From: Xanthomonas campestris pv. badrii
GTDB taxonomy: Bacteria; Pseudomonadota; Gammaproteobacteria; Xanthomonadales; Xanthomonadaceae
Direction: 5' to 3'
Assembly (NCBI RefSeq): GCF_012848175.1
Contig: NZ_CP051651.1
Coordinates: 1-64,000 of the forward strand
DNA length: 64,000 bases
The position numbers were made by a program, and so were the translations under genes. This document shows, piece by piece, positions 47,500 through 55,850 of this stretch (positions are counted from its first letter, which is position 1; each line of letters begins with the position of its first letter). The notes below the pieces were generated by a model. It was given only the letters and a program-made list of their open reading frames with translations. It did no database searches and had not been told where the DNA came from.

Positions 47500-48396
47500 A
47501 TGCCCGTCGACAAGAACCTGCGTGACCTGGAACCCGGCATCCACACCGATCTGGAGGGGCGGCTGACCTACGGCGGTTATCTACGGCTGGACCAGCTGTT
47601 GTCCGCGCAACAGCCCCTGTCCGAGCCGGCGCATCACGACGAGATGCTGTTCATCATCCAGCACCAGACCTCGGAGCTGTGGCTGAAGCTGCTGGCGCAC
47701 GAGTTGCGTGCGGCCATCGTGCATCTGCAGCGCGACGAGGTCTGGCAATGCCGCAAGGTGCTGGCGCGCAGCAAACAGGTGCTGCGCCAGCTCACCGAGC
47801 AGTGGTCGGTGCTGGAGACGCTCACGCCCAGCGAATACATGGGCTTCCGCGATGTGCTCGGCCCGTCGTCGGGGTTCCAGTCGTTGCAGTACCGCTACAT
47901 CGAGTTCCTGCTCGGCAACAAGAACCCGCAGATGCTGCAGGTATTCGCCTACGACCCGCAGGGCCAGGCGCGGCTGCGCGAGGTGCTGGAAGCGCCCAGC
48001 CTGTACGAGGAATTCCTGCGCTACCTGGCGCGCTTCGGGCATGCAATTCCGCAGCACTACCAGGCGCGCGACTGGACCGCCGCGCATGTGGCCGACGACG
48101 CCTTGCGGCCGGTGTTCGAACGCATCTACGAAAACACCGACCGCTACTGGCGCGAGTATTCGCTATGCGAGGACCTGGTGGATGTGGAAACCCAGTTCCA
48201 GCTCTGGCGCTTCCGCCACATGCGCACGGTGATGCGGGTGATCGGCTTCAAGCGCGGCACCGGCGGCTCCAGCGGCGTGGGCTTCCTGCAGCAGGCACTG
48301 GCACTGACGTTCTTCCCGGAACTGTTCGACGTGCGCACCTCGGTGGGTATGGACAGCCGGACGCCGCGGGGCAATGCGGACGCTGCAAAGGACTGA
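47500..48396 (+). CDS. kynA: Tryptophan 2,3-dioxygenase
   Basis: 298 residues, the normal length. Conserved haem-enzyme motifs: [33 protein letters not shown] (distal His in the first part), [17 protein letters not shown], and [24 protein letters not shown] with the proximal His. It opens the indole ring of L-tryptophan to N-formylkynurenine, the first step of the kynurenine route. No other kynurenine genes are in the window. A microsatellite ends 64 bp upstream of its ATG. Confidence 0.96.
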   Translation: MPVDKNLRDLEPGIHTDLEGRLTYGGYLRLDQLLSAQQPLSEPAHHDEMLFIIQHQTSELWLKLLAHELRAAIVHLQRDEVWQCRKVLARSKQVLRQLTEQWSVLETLTPSEYMGFRDVLGPSSGFQSLQYRYIEFLLGNKNPQMLQVFAYDPQGQARLREVLEAPSLYEEFLRYLARFGHAIPQHYQARDWTAAHVADDALRPVFERIYENTDRYWREYSLCEDLVDVETQFQLWRFRHMRTVMRVIGFKRGTGGSSGVGFLQQALALTFFPELFDVRTSVGMDSRTPRGNADAAKD

Positions 48397-48420
48397 TCAG
48401 GGCCGCCCGGCGACGTCGTC

Positions 48421-48463
48421 CCCTCATCCGCCCTTCGGGCACCTTCTCCCCACGGGAGAAGGG
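48421..48463. repeat. Palindromic repeat, CCCTCATCC-leader type
   Basis: CCCTCATCCGCCCTTCGGG followed by CACCTTCTCCC-cac-GGGAGAAGGG. Near-identical to the copy captured in the E2 gene (39789-39834). Confidence 0.85.
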
Positions 48464-48590
48464 AGGCGGTGCAGAGGTTCGATCGTGTCCGGCAGCCTGT
48501 CGGTCGTGTGGAGGCCGGGACCAGACGCCGGGCATGGGGAAGGGCAGCGTCATCCCTGGTCTGCCGGTAAGACAGCCAAGACTCATGCAA

Positions 48591-48681
48591 CCCCAATCCC
48601 CAATCCCCAATCCCCAATCCCCAATCCCCAGTCCCCAGTCCCCAGTCCCCAGTCCCCAGTCCCCAGTCCCCAGTCCCCAGT
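48591..48681. repeat. Heptanucleotide tandem repeats CCCCAAT and CCCCAGT
   Basis: Five perfect CCCCAAT units (48591-48625) followed by eight perfect CCCCAGT units (48626-48681). It ends 151 bp before the peptide transporter gene. Confidence 0.93.
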
Positions 48682-48832
48682 CCCCCAACGAAAATCCGCA
48701 GTTCCCCTCTACCGTCATCAAGCCGCCGACTCCGGCGAATTTGACGCGTACATGACGTCTAAGTGATCCTCGCGCGTCGCCCCGGGGTTCGCCCTGGTGC
48801 CCCAGCCATTCCTGAATACGCAAGGGACCCCT

Positions 48833-50353
48833 ATGAGCGTTGACGCTGCCGCGCCGACATCCGCCTCCAATCCGCCGCAGCCGCCTGCGCTTCCCGAGTT
48901 CCCCACGCTGCTGGGCCATCCGCGGCCGCTGTGGCTGCTGTTCATGACCGAATTCTGGGAACGCTTCGCGTTCTACGGCATTCGCTGGGCGTTGGTGCTG
49001 TACATCGTGGCGCAGTTCTTCGGCGGCGATGCCGCCGGCCAGGCGCCGGCGGGGCGCACCTATGGCGCGTATCTGGCGCTGGTGTATGCGGCGGCGATCT
49101 TCGGCGGCTACGTGGCCGACCGCGTGCTCGGTTACCAGCGTTCGATCCTTGTCGGCGCGGCGGTGATGGCCACCGGCCTGTTCCTGATCGCCATTCCCGA
49201 CCACACCATGTTCGAGATCGGCCTGGCCACCGTGGTGGTCGGCAACGGGCTGTTCAAGCCCAACATCTCCACCATGGTGGGCAAGCTGTACTCGGTGGCC
49301 GATCCGCGCCGCGACAGCGGCTTCACCATCTTCTACATGGGCATCAACCTGGGCGCGATGATCTCGCCGGTGTTGACCCAGTTGCTGGCCGAAAAGGTGT
49401 TCGGCACCCAAGCCATGCCGTCCTACAAGATGGTGTTCATGGCCTCCGGCGTGGGCATGCTGATCAGCCTGGTGTGGTTCTGGTTCGGCCGCGTCCAGCT
49501 CAAGGGCATCGGCGCACCGGCACCAAACGCACAGGGCCTGGGCCGCGTGCTGCTGGTGCTGGTGGGCTGCCTGCTGGCGATTCCGGGCGTGTACTTCCTG
49601 CTTGCCGTGGGCGCGGATGTGTTGCAGATCGTGCTGACCGTGCTGTTCGTCGGCCTGTCGGTGATGCTGCTGGTGGAAGGCATCCGCGAGGGCAAGGTGC
49701 AGCGCGACAAGGTGATCGCGATGCTGATCATCTTCGCCTTCAACGTGCTGTTCTGGATGTTCTTCGAACAGGCCGGCAGCTCGTTCACCTTCCTGGCCGA
49801 CAACATCGTCAACCGTAATTTTGGCGAGTGGACCTTCCCGACCGCGTGGTTCCAGTCGGTCAACTCGATCGCCATCATCGCGCTGGCCCCGGTCATCGCC
49901 TGGATCTGGGTCAAGTCCGGCCGCTTCAATCCGTCGATTCCGCGCAAGTTCGGCCTGGGCCTGTTGTTCAACGGCCTGGCCTTCCTGCTGCTGATGTTTG
50001 CGTTGTCCAGCCTGGTCAACGATGCCGGCAAGATCCCGTTCTGGACCTTGTTCATGGTCTACGTCATCCAGTCGGTGGGCGAGCTGTGCCTGTCGCCGAT
50101 CGGCTTGTCGATGGTGACCAAGCTGGCCCCGGTGCGCCTGGTCGGGTTCGGCATGGGCGGCTGGTTCTTGTCCACCGGCATCGGCAACAACCTGTCGGGC
50201 ATTTTTGCCGGCCATGTCAGCGGGAACGAAGGCATGAGCGTGTCCTCGGCGCTGGGCGGGTATACCTTCGGGTTCTGGGCCTTGGTGGGCGCCGGCGCGC
50301 TGCTGTTCCTGATCGCGCCGCTGATCAACAAACTCATGCATGGTGTGAAGTGA
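48833..50353 (+). CDS. POT/PTR-family proton-dependent peptide transporter
   Basis: 506 residues from MSVDAAAPT (48833). The POT signature ExxERFxFYG appears as [12 protein letters not shown] (about 39-50), and the second signature as [13 protein letters not shown] (about 165-177). About 14 hydrophobic helices, with a proline-rich cytoplasmic N-terminus. It imports di- and tripeptides with protons. It is the first of two genes that are only 11 bp apart, the second encoding a thioredoxin-like lipoprotein. Confidence 0.94.
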   Translation: MSVDAAAPTSASNPPQPPALPEFPTLLGHPRPLWLLFMTEFWERFAFYGIRWALVLYIVAQFFGGDAAGQAPAGRTYGAYLALVYAAAIFGGYVADRVLGYQRSILVGAAVMATGLFLIAIPDHTMFEIGLATVVVGNGLFKPNISTMVGKLYSVADPRRDSGFTIFYMGINLGAMISPVLTQLLAEKVFGTQAMPSYKMVFMASGVGMLISLVWFWFGRVQLKGIGAPAPNAQGLGRVLLVLVGCLLAIPGVYFLLAVGADVLQIVLTVLFVGLSVMLLVEGIREGKVQRDKVIAMLIIFAFNVLFWMFFEQAGSSFTFLADNIVNRNFGEWTFPTAWFQSVNSIAIIALAPVIAWIWVKSGRFNPSIPRKFGLGLLFNGLAFLLLMFALSSLVNDAGKIPFWTLFMVYVIQSVGELCLSPIGLSMVTKLAPVRLVGFGMGGWFLSTGIGNNLSGIFAGHVSGNEGMSVSSALGGYTFGFWALVGAGALLFLIAPLINKLMHGVK

Positions 50354-50364
50354 GGAGAAACGCG

Positions 50365-50955
50365 ATGCCGATCAAACCGCTTGTCTGTGGCCTGTTGCTG
50401 ACCGGCCTGTTGAGCGCCTGCGGGCAGTCGTCCGAGCCACAGGAAGCGCCGCGGCCGCTGGACACATCGATGCAGAAGCCGCCCAGCGCCGATCCCAGCC
50501 AGCCGGTGTCCTCGGGCAACACGCCCACCGCCGCCGACATCGCCGCGGCGGCCGCGCTCAATGCGCAGTACGACCCCTCGCGCGACCCGGCCGCGGACCT
50601 GGAAACGGCCAAGGTCGAAGCCAAGCGTGGCGGCAAGCGCATCGTGCTCAATGTCGGCAACGCCGCCTGCGAGCCGTGCAAGGCGCTGGACGAGGTGATG
50701 GGCGGCGATGCGGAACTGCGCAGCTTCCGCGATGCGAATTTCGTGGTGGTCAAGGTCAACCGCGATGCGGCCAACGAAAACGCCGCGTTCCTGTCGCAGT
50801 TCGCCCAGCTCAACGAGTCTCCCTCGCTGCTGGTGCTGGACAACGACGGCAAGCTGCTGACCACCCAGGCGGGCCCGGAGCTGCGTAAGGGCGACGGCTT
50901 CGACCGCAAGAAGCTGTTCGATTTCTTGAAGCAGTGGGCACCGCCGCAGGCCTGA
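50365..50955 (+). CDS. Thioredoxin-fold lipoprotein
   Basis: 196 residues with a lipobox LSAC (Cys near 18) after a hydrophobic signal, then a Ser/Pro/Ala-rich spacer to about residue 75. The thioredoxin-like domain follows: [22 protein letters not shown] holds a CEPC active-site motif in the right place, with a cis-Pro region at [12 protein letters not shown]. It should act as a periplasmic thiol-disulfide protein anchored to a membrane. GAGGAGAAA precedes the ATG, and the gene is 11 bp after the peptide transporter. Confidence 0.87.
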   Translation: MPIKPLVCGLLLTGLLSACGQSSEPQEAPRPLDTSMQKPPSADPSQPVSSGNTPTAADIAAAAALNAQYDPSRDPAADLETAKVEAKRGGKRIVLNVGNAACEPCKALDEVMGGDAELRSFRDANFVVVKVNRDAANENAAFLSQFAQLNESPSLLVLDNDGKLLTTQAGPELRKGDGFDRKKLFDFLKQWAPPQA

Positions 50956-51029
50956 GCGAGTCCCGCGGTGCGGTCTGTGCGCGTCAGCGTGTGGCCGGCC
51001 GGTGTCTGCGAGGATTCGCCGAGAAGCGG

Positions 51030-51077
51030 CCCTCATCCGGCGCGTTGCGCCACCTTCTCCCGCGCGCGGGAGAAGGG
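51030..51077. repeat. Palindromic repeat, CCCTCATCC-leader type
   Basis: CCCTCATCCGGCGCG-ttg-CGCC followed by ACCTTCTCCCGCGCGCGGGAGAAGGG. Opposed by an inverted copy at 51133-51176. The same pair recurs at 51339-51386 and 51422-51465. Confidence 0.85.
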
Positions 51078-51132
51078 AGTGTGGCTGGTTATGCGTTGGC
51101 CGGAGCGTGTCCTTCCTCGGCCCGAGCGCTTG

Positions 51133-51176
51133 CTTCCCCCGCTGGCGGGGGAAGGTGCCCGCAGGGCGGATGGGGG
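51133..51176. repeat. Palindromic repeat, inverted copy
   Basis: CTTCCCCCGC-tg-GCGGGGGAAG followed by GTGCCCGCAGGGCGGATGGGGG; complement of the leader-plus-palindrome pattern. Confidence 0.8.
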
Positions 51177-51187
51177 CGAGCGTGCCG

Positions 51188-51299
51188 TCAGTCCTTGTCG
51201 GCCATGCGCGGCAGCCCGTCCTTGGCCAGCCGGTCGATCAGGCGTTCCAGCAACTGCTGCGCTTCGGCGCTGAAGATCGACATCAGCCATCGTGCCATC
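51188..51299 (-). pseudogene. Duplicated 3' end of the marR gene
   Basis: Minus-strand codons MSIFSAEAQQLLERLIDRLAKD through PRMADKD and stop (51188) repeat the last 31 residues of the intact MarR (51477-) with one change, Ala for Glu. Upstream (above about 51270) the match decays quickly and no start exists. Confidence 0.85.
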
Positions 51300-51338
51300 T
51301 GATCAACGGAGCGCCGGTCTTGCTCGCCGTGTGAGCGG

Positions 51339-51386
51339 CCCTCATCCGGCGCGTTGCGCCACCTTCTCCCGCGCGCGGGAGAAGGG
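51339..51386. repeat. Palindromic repeat, CCCTCATCC-leader type, second block
   Basis: Identical over its length to 51030-51077. Confidence 0.85.
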
Positions 51387-51421
51387 AGTGTGGTTGGTTG
51401 CGCGGTTGGCCCAAGCGCTTC

Positions 51422-51465
51422 CTTCCCCCGCTTGCGGGGGAAGGTGCCCGCAGGGCGGATGGGGG
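51422..51465. repeat. Palindromic repeat, inverted copy, second block
   Basis: Differs from 51133-51176 by one base in the loop (CTTG for CTGG). It ends 12 bp from the marR stop codon. Confidence 0.8.
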
Positions 51466-51476
51466 CGAGCGTGCCG

Positions 51477-51965
51477 TCAGTCCTTGTCGGCCATGCGCGG
51501 CAGCCCGTCCTTGGCCAGCCGGTCGATCAGGCGTTCCAGCAACTGCTGCTCTTCGGCGCTGAAGATCGACATCAGCCGTTGTTCCATCTCGTTGACCAGC
51601 GGCGCGACGGTCTCATAGACCTGGCGCCCGGCCGGCGACAGCGCCAGCATCGAGCGGCGGCGGTCGTCGCCGTGCGTCTCGCGGCGGATGAAGCCGCGCT
51701 CCAGCAGCCGGGCCACCGCGCGGCTGACTGCCACCTTGTCCATCGCCGTGCGGTCGGACACCTCGCTGGCCGAGGAGCCCGGATACAGTGCCAGGATGGT
51801 GATCACCCGCCACTCGGGAATCGCCATGCCGTAACGGTCGCCGTATACCTTGGCGATGTTGCTGCTGATCCGGTTGGACAGCACGCTCAGGCGATATGGC
51901 AGGAACTGCTCCAGGTTGAGCAGGACAGGGTGCTGCGGCGGCTGGGGGGCGTCGAGATCGCTCAT
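51477..51965 (-). CDS. MarR-family transcriptional regulator
   Basis: 162 residues from MSDLDAPQ (51965). Winged-helix core: NLEQFLPYRLSVLSNRIS, MAIPEWRVITILALYPG, SASEVSDRTAMDKVAVSRAVARLLERG (recognition helix) and RRETHGDDRRRSMLALSPAG (wing). It is divergent from hppD with a 122-bp spacer holding a palindrome, so control of homogentisate-pathway genes in response to an aromatic compound is likely. Its 3' end has been duplicated downstream with palindromic repeats. Confidence 0.92.
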   Translation of the reverse strand: MSDLDAPQPPQHPVLLNLEQFLPYRLSVLSNRISSNIAKVYGDRYGMAIPEWRVITILALYPGSSASEVSDRTAMDKVAVSRAVARLLERGFIRRETHGDDRRRSMLALSPAGRQVYETVAPLVNEMEQRLMSIFSAEEQQLLERLIDRLAKDGLPRMADKD

Positions 51966-51986
51966 GTTGCGCTGTGTCTTGATTTT

Positions 51987-52009
51987 GGTTTCATTTGCAA
52001 CTACAAACC
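51987..52009. promoter_or_regulatory. Candidate MarR operator in the marR-hppD spacer
   Basis: GGTTT-N13-AAACC with an inner TTTG-CAACTA-CAAA. Both symmetry and size suit a MarR dimer, and the site lies 22 bp from the marR start and 79 bp from the hppD start. Confidence 0.55.
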
Positions 52010-52087
52010 GAGGGTGGCCTGCGCATTCTCGCGGGTCTTCTGCCACTCCGCATAGCCCTGCGGACACCCCAGCGTGGAGAAACGACG

Positions 52088-53203
52088 ATGAGCGCACAAC
52101 CGAACACCACTGCACACCGCCCGGATCCGGGCATGCAGGTCACCACCTTCGACAATCCGATGGGGATCGACGGGTTCGAATTCGTCGAATTCGCCGCACC
52201 GGCCGGCCAGGGGGCGCAATTGCACGCCTATTTCCGCCAGATGGGCTTCAGCGCGGTGCTGCGTCACCGCAGCCGTCCCATTACGGTCTACCGCCAGGGT
52301 GGGGTCAATTTCCTGCTCAACGAGGACCCTGATTCGTTCGCCGCCGACTTTGCTGCCGCGCATGGCCCCTGCGCCTGCGGGTTTGCGATCCGCTTCCGCA
52401 CCCCGGCCGACACCGTGCTGCAGACCGTGCTGGGCAACGGCGGCGAAGCGGTGCAGAACAAGCCCGACACCCGCGCGGTGCCGGCGCCGGTGGTCAAGGG
52501 CATCGGCGACTGCATGCTGTATCTGGTGGATCGCTACGGCGAGGCGGGCAGCATCTACGACGCCGACTACGAGGCCATCGAAGGCGCCGACCAGCATCCG
52601 GCCGGCTTCGGGCTGACCTTCATCGACCACCTCACGCACAACCTGTATTTCGGCAACATGCAGCGCTGGTCGGATTACTACGAGCGGCTGTTCAACTTCC
52701 GCGAGATCCGCTACTTCGACATCAAGGGCGCCAAGACCGGGCTGGTGTCCAAGGCGATGACCGCCCCGGACGGCATCGTGCGCATCCCGCTCAACGAATC
52801 GTCCGACCCCAAGAGCCAGATCAACGAGTATCTGGACGCCTACCAGGGCGAAGGCATCCAGCACATCGCCTGCTTCACCGACGACATCTACACCAGCGTG
52901 GAAAAGATGCGCTCGGCCGGCGTCAGCTTCCTGGATACCCCGGACACCTATTTCGACGTCCTGGACCTGCGCATTCCCGAGCATGGCGAAGATGTCGAAC
53001 GCCTGCGCCGCAACAAGATCCTGATCGACGCCGATCCGGATACCAAACAGCGCAAGCTGCTGCAGATCTTCACCACCAACTGCATCGGCCCGATCTTCTT
53101 CGAGATCATCCAGCGCAAGGGCAATGAAGGCTTCGGCGAAGGCAATTTCCAGGCGCTGTTCGAAAGCATCGAGCGCGACCAGATCAAGCGTGGGGTGCTT
53201 TGA
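52088..53203 (+). CDS. hppD: 4-hydroxyphenylpyruvate dioxygenase
   Basis: 371 residues; GGAGAAA precedes the ATG at 52088. The two-module vicinal-oxygen-chelate fold is evident, with iron ligands in DHLTHNLY (His), GIQHIACFTDD (His) and GPIFFEIIQRKG (Glu), plus the C-terminal gate GNEGFGEGNFQALF. It converts 4-hydroxyphenylpyruvate from tyrosine to homogentisate, the substrate of HmgA encoded downstream. A DUF559 cassette has been inserted between hppD and hmgA, so the two may no longer share one transcript cleanly. Confidence 0.96.
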   Translation: MSAQPNTTAHRPDPGMQVTTFDNPMGIDGFEFVEFAAPAGQGAQLHAYFRQMGFSAVLRHRSRPITVYRQGGVNFLLNEDPDSFAADFAAAHGPCACGFAIRFRTPADTVLQTVLGNGGEAVQNKPDTRAVPAPVVKGIGDCMLYLVDRYGEAGSIYDADYEAIEGADQHPAGFGLTFIDHLTHNLYFGNMQRWSDYYERLFNFREIRYFDIKGAKTGLVSKAMTAPDGIVRIPLNESSDPKSQINEYLDAYQGEGIQHIACFTDDIYTSVEKMRSAGVSFLDTPDTYFDVLDLRIPEHGEDVERLRRNKILIDADPDTKQRKLLQIFTTNCIGPIFFEIIQRKGNEGFGEGNFQALFESIERDQIKRGVL

Positions 53204-53323
53204 GGGCGGGGATTGGATATTGGTGATTCGGGATTCGGGTCAGCTGCACATTGGCACGTAGTGGAGCCCCCGCACTCCGTAACGCGGTTGCCTGACAACA
53301 TAGGCCAATGAAACCGCACGTGC

Positions 53324-53369
53324 TCAAAGCCCCTCTCCCCACGGGAGAGGGGTTGGGGTGAGGGTACGG
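53324..53369. repeat. Left inverted terminal repeat of the DUF559 cassette
   Basis: TCAAAGCCCCTCTCCCC-acgGGGAGAGGGG-type hairpin plus TTGGGGTGAGGGTACGG. The inner 27 bases are an exact complement of the right repeat (53725-53751); the remainder differs only in the hairpin loop and one T. Confidence 0.88.
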
Positions 53370-53376
53370 TGGAGCG

Positions 53377-53769
53377 ATGAAAATCAAACCGCCATTGCCT
53401 ACCGTTGCGCTCACCAACGCGCGTGCATTACGCACAGAAATGACCGACGCAGAGCGCACACTATGGCGCTGTCTGCGTCGCAAGCAGCTACAAGGTTTGA
53501 AATTCAGACGACAGCATCCGATTCCGCCTTACGTCGCAGACTTTTGTTGCATTGAAGCCAGACTGATCATTGAACTGGATGGGGCACAACACAGCGCATC
53601 CATCGATCAGGTAAGAACACAGTGGCTTCAATCGAAAGGCTGGACAGTGCTGCGCTTCTGGAACAATGACGTGTTGCTGTCGCTGGATGCGGTGGTTGAC
53701 GCGATTTTCAAGATAGTCGCTACGCCGTACCCTCACCCCAACCCCTCTCCCGGTGGGAGAGGGGCTTGA
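53377..53769 (+). CDS. DUF559 protein, Vsr/PD-(D/E)XK nuclease-like
   Basis: 130 residues. The DUF559 core is clear: [20 protein letters not shown] at the start, [19 protein letters not shown], then [12 protein letters not shown] and [13 protein letters not shown]. The acidic residues in VADF and ELDG with the following Gln-His fit a Vsr-like nuclease fold. The last 14 residues ([13 protein letters not shown]) are encoded by the right terminal repeat, and the stop codon is the last base triplet of that repeat. Starts 8 bp after the left repeat. Family function is unproven. Confidence 0.88.
   Translation: MKIKPPLPTVALTNARALRTEMTDAERTLWRCLRRKQLQGLKFRRQHPIPPYVADFCCIEARLIIELDGAQHSASIDQVRTQWLQSKGWTVLRFWNNDVLLSLDAVVDAIFKIVATPYPHPNPSPGGRGA
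53725..53769. repeat. Right inverted terminal repeat of the DUF559 cassette
   Basis: CCGTACCCTCACCCCAACCC then CCTCTCCC-ggt-GGGAGAGGGG and CTTGA. Contains the DUF559 stop codon (53767-53769). 36 bp upstream of the hmgA start. Confidence 0.88.
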
Positions 53770-53804
53770 TCCCAGCCCCCTTGGGGCGAATTCGGACGCA
53801 TGCC

Positions 53805-55112
53805 ATGCACAACGATCAGCACTACATGACCGGCTTCGGCAACGAGTTCGCAACCGAAGCGGTGGCCGGCAGCCTGCCGGTCGGGCAGAACTCGCCGCAG
53901 CGCGTGGCGCATGGCCTGTATGCCGAGCAGTTGTCCGGTACCGCCTTCACCGCGCCACGCGGCGAGAACCGGCGCAGCTGGCTGTATCGCATCCGGCCGG
54001 CCGCCGTGCATGGCAGCTTTTCGCTGATCGAGCAGTCGCAGTTCCACAACGACTTCGGCAGCAGCCCGGTGCCGCCGGACCAGATGCGCTGGAGTCCACT
54101 GCCGTTGCCGGCCACGCCCACCGATTTCGTCGATGGCCTGTACACCATGGCCGGCAACGGCAGCCCGGAGGCGATGACCGGCGTGGCCGTGCATCTGTAT
54201 GCGGCCAACGCGTCCATGCACGGGCGGTTCTTCTACAACGCCGACGGCGAGCTGCTGCTGGTGCCGCAGCTGGGCCGGTTGCGGGTGTGCACCGAACTGG
54301 GCGTGCTCGAACTGGAGCCGCAACAGATCGGCGTGATACCGCGCGGTGTGCGTTTCCGGGTGGAGCTGCTCGATCGCCAGGCGCGTGGCTATGTCTGCGA
54401 AAACTTCGGCGGCCTGCTGCGGCTACCGGATCTAGGGCCGATTGGCGCCAATGGCCTTGCCAACCCGCGTGATTTCCAGACCCCGCGTGCGGCGTTCGAG
54501 CAGTGCGACGGCGCGTTCGAGCTGGTGGCCAAGTTCCAGGGCCATCTGTGGCGGGCGGATATCGATCACTCGCCGCTGGATGTGGTGGCCTGGCACGGCA
54601 ATTACGCGCCGTATCGCTACGATCTGCGCCGCTTCAACACCATCGGCTCGATCAGCTTCGACCATCCCGACCCCAGCATCTTCACCGTGCTGACCTCGCC
54701 CAGCGACACGCACGGCACCGCCAATATGGATTTTGCGATCTTCCCGCCGCGCTGGCTGGTGGCGCAGCACACCTTCCGCCCGCCGTGGTTCCATCGCAAC
54801 GTGGCCAGCGAGTTCATGGGCCTGGTGCACGGCGTCTACGACGCCAAGGCCGAGGGCTTCGCGCCCGGCGGTGCGTCGCTGCACAACTGCATGAGCGGCC
54901 ATGGCCCGGATGCGGCGACCTTCGACAAGGCCTCGCAGGCGGATCTGTCGCGCCCTGACGTCATCGCCGACACCATGGCCTTCATGTTCGAAACCCGCGC
55001 CGTGCTGCGGCCCACCCAGCAGGCGCTGCAGGCCACGCATCGGCAGGGCGACTATCAGCGCTGCTGGGAAGGCTTGCGTGCCGGGTTCACGGCGCCGGCG
55101 GCTGGAGACTGA
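53805..55112 (+). CDS. hmgA: Homogentisate 1,2-dioxygenase
   Basis: 435 residues from [15 protein letters not shown] (53805), the canonical start of the family; the in-frame extension to 53766 lies in the terminal repeat. Conserved: [42 protein letters not shown] with the iron-binding His and Glu, and [11 protein letters not shown] with the last His ligand. It opens homogentisate to maleylacetoacetate. Loss of this step leads to pyomelanin, so proximity of the DUF559 cassette to its start may matter for expression. Confidence 0.96.
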   Translation: MHNDQHYMTGFGNEFATEAVAGSLPVGQNSPQRVAHGLYAEQLSGTAFTAPRGENRRSWLYRIRPAAVHGSFSLIEQSQFHNDFGSSPVPPDQMRWSPLPLPATPTDFVDGLYTMAGNGSPEAMTGVAVHLYAANASMHGRFFYNADGELLLVPQLGRLRVCTELGVLELEPQQIGVIPRGVRFRVELLDRQARGYVCENFGGLLRLPDLGPIGANGLANPRDFQTPRAAFEQCDGAFELVAKFQGHLWRADIDHSPLDVVAWHGNYAPYRYDLRRFNTIGSISFDHPDPSIFTVLTSPSDTHGTANMDFAIFPPRWLVAQHTFRPPWFHRNVASEFMGLVHGVYDAKAEGFAPGGASLHNCMSGHGPDAATFDKASQADLSRPDVIADTMAFMFETRAVLRPTQQALQATHRQGDYQRCWEGLRAGFTAPAAGD

Positions 55113-55155
55113 TAACCAAGCGCGGCACTCCAGACAGCGAGGCGCTCCTGCTGCG

Positions 55156-55710
55156 TCACGCGGCCTGCAACGCGTCCGGCAGCAGTTCGCCGATGCGCGT
55201 GCGCACGCGCTCGGCATACGAGGACGAGGTGAACTGCGGCAGCTCACGCAGGGCCGCGTTGATGGCGGTGACGATCTCGTCTTCGGCGCGCGCGGCCTGC
55301 AATTGGCGATGCAGTGCCATGGCGACCGGGTTGCGCTGCAACTGCAGGATGTCCAGCAGGTAGAGCCGGGCGTTGGTGGTTGCGCGACGACGCAGGCGCT
55401 GCAGGTCTTCCTCGGTCGCTGGCTGCGGTGGTGCCTGCACCGTGGCCGGAGCTGCTGCAACCGGCGCAACTGCCGCAACGGGCGCGGTGCCGCGCCTTGC
55501 GTCGGTCGCATCGTCTCCAGTGGGTTCCAGATAGCCCATCGCGCACAGCGTTTGCACCAGCACGCCGCCCTCGTTGCCCAGCAGCGCTGCCAGTGCGGCC
55601 AGATCGCGCTGCCCATCGGCAAGAATCAGGGCGCGGCGTTGCAGCAGGGTCAACGGACTGCGGTGCGATTGCAGCGCGGTGAGGGCGAGTTCGGTCTTGC
55701 GTGGGGTCAT
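55156..55710 (-). CDS. Uncharacterised protein with Ala/Pro-rich linker
   Basis: 184 residues from MTPRKTELALTAL (55710). N-terminal helical domain (about 1-65: RSPLTLLQRRALILADGQRDLAALAALLG, GGVLVQTLCAMGYLE, winged-helix-like), a low-complexity linker (about 75-100, PVAAVAPVAAAPATVQ), and a C-terminal helical domain (TEEDLQRLRRRATTNARLYLLD, EDEIVTAINAALRELP). No signal peptide or catalytic motif. Not assigned to a family; common in Xanthomonas genomes is recollection rather than something shown here. Confidence 0.75.
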   Translation of the reverse strand: MTPRKTELALTALQSHRSPLTLLQRRALILADGQRDLAALAALLGNEGGVLVQTLCAMGYLEPTGDDATDARRGTAPVAAVAPVAAAPATVQAPPQPATEEDLQRLRRRATTNARLYLLDILQLQRNPVAMALHRQLQAARAEDEIVTAINAALRELPQFTSSSYAERVRTRIGELLPDALQAA

Positions 55711-55850
55711 GGCGGCGGTCCTGCGAAGCCGACAGCGTGACCGCCGCCAATGAAGCGCCGATGACATCGGTGCGACGCGCCGTCACGGCGGCCTGCACAT
55801 GGCCGCGATGTCGGCTGTGTAGGCTAGACGCCTGCATAGGGAGCGCTTCG

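Larger units (their letters stand above)
48397..48832. other. Intergenic region with a palindromic repeat and a microsatellite
   Basis: 436 bp without a supported gene between two co-directional genes. It holds a palindromic repeat (48421-48463) and a 91-bp heptamer microsatellite (48591-48681). Confidence 0.6.
50956..51476. other. Intergenic region with tandemly duplicated repeats and a marR tail copy
   Basis: 521 bp. It contains two copies of a roughly 300-bp block starting at 51025 and 51334, each with a pair of oppositely oriented palindromic repeats and a marR 3' end; the second copy includes the intact gene's end. Confidence 0.8.
53324..53769. mobile_element. Small cassette: DUF559 gene between 45-bp inverted repeats
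   Basis: 446 bp with near-perfect inverted terminal repeats enclosing only the DUF559 reading frame. The repeats belong to the palindromic family scattered elsewhere in the window. No target-site duplication is visible next to either end. The compact plan (one nuclease-like gene plus repeats that also occur alone) is like REP elements with their RAYT, but with a different protein family. Confidence 0.65.

Noticed and set aside
47358..48681. CRISPR-like arrays
   Set aside because: Units are seven bases, adjacent and without spacers; they are microsatellites.
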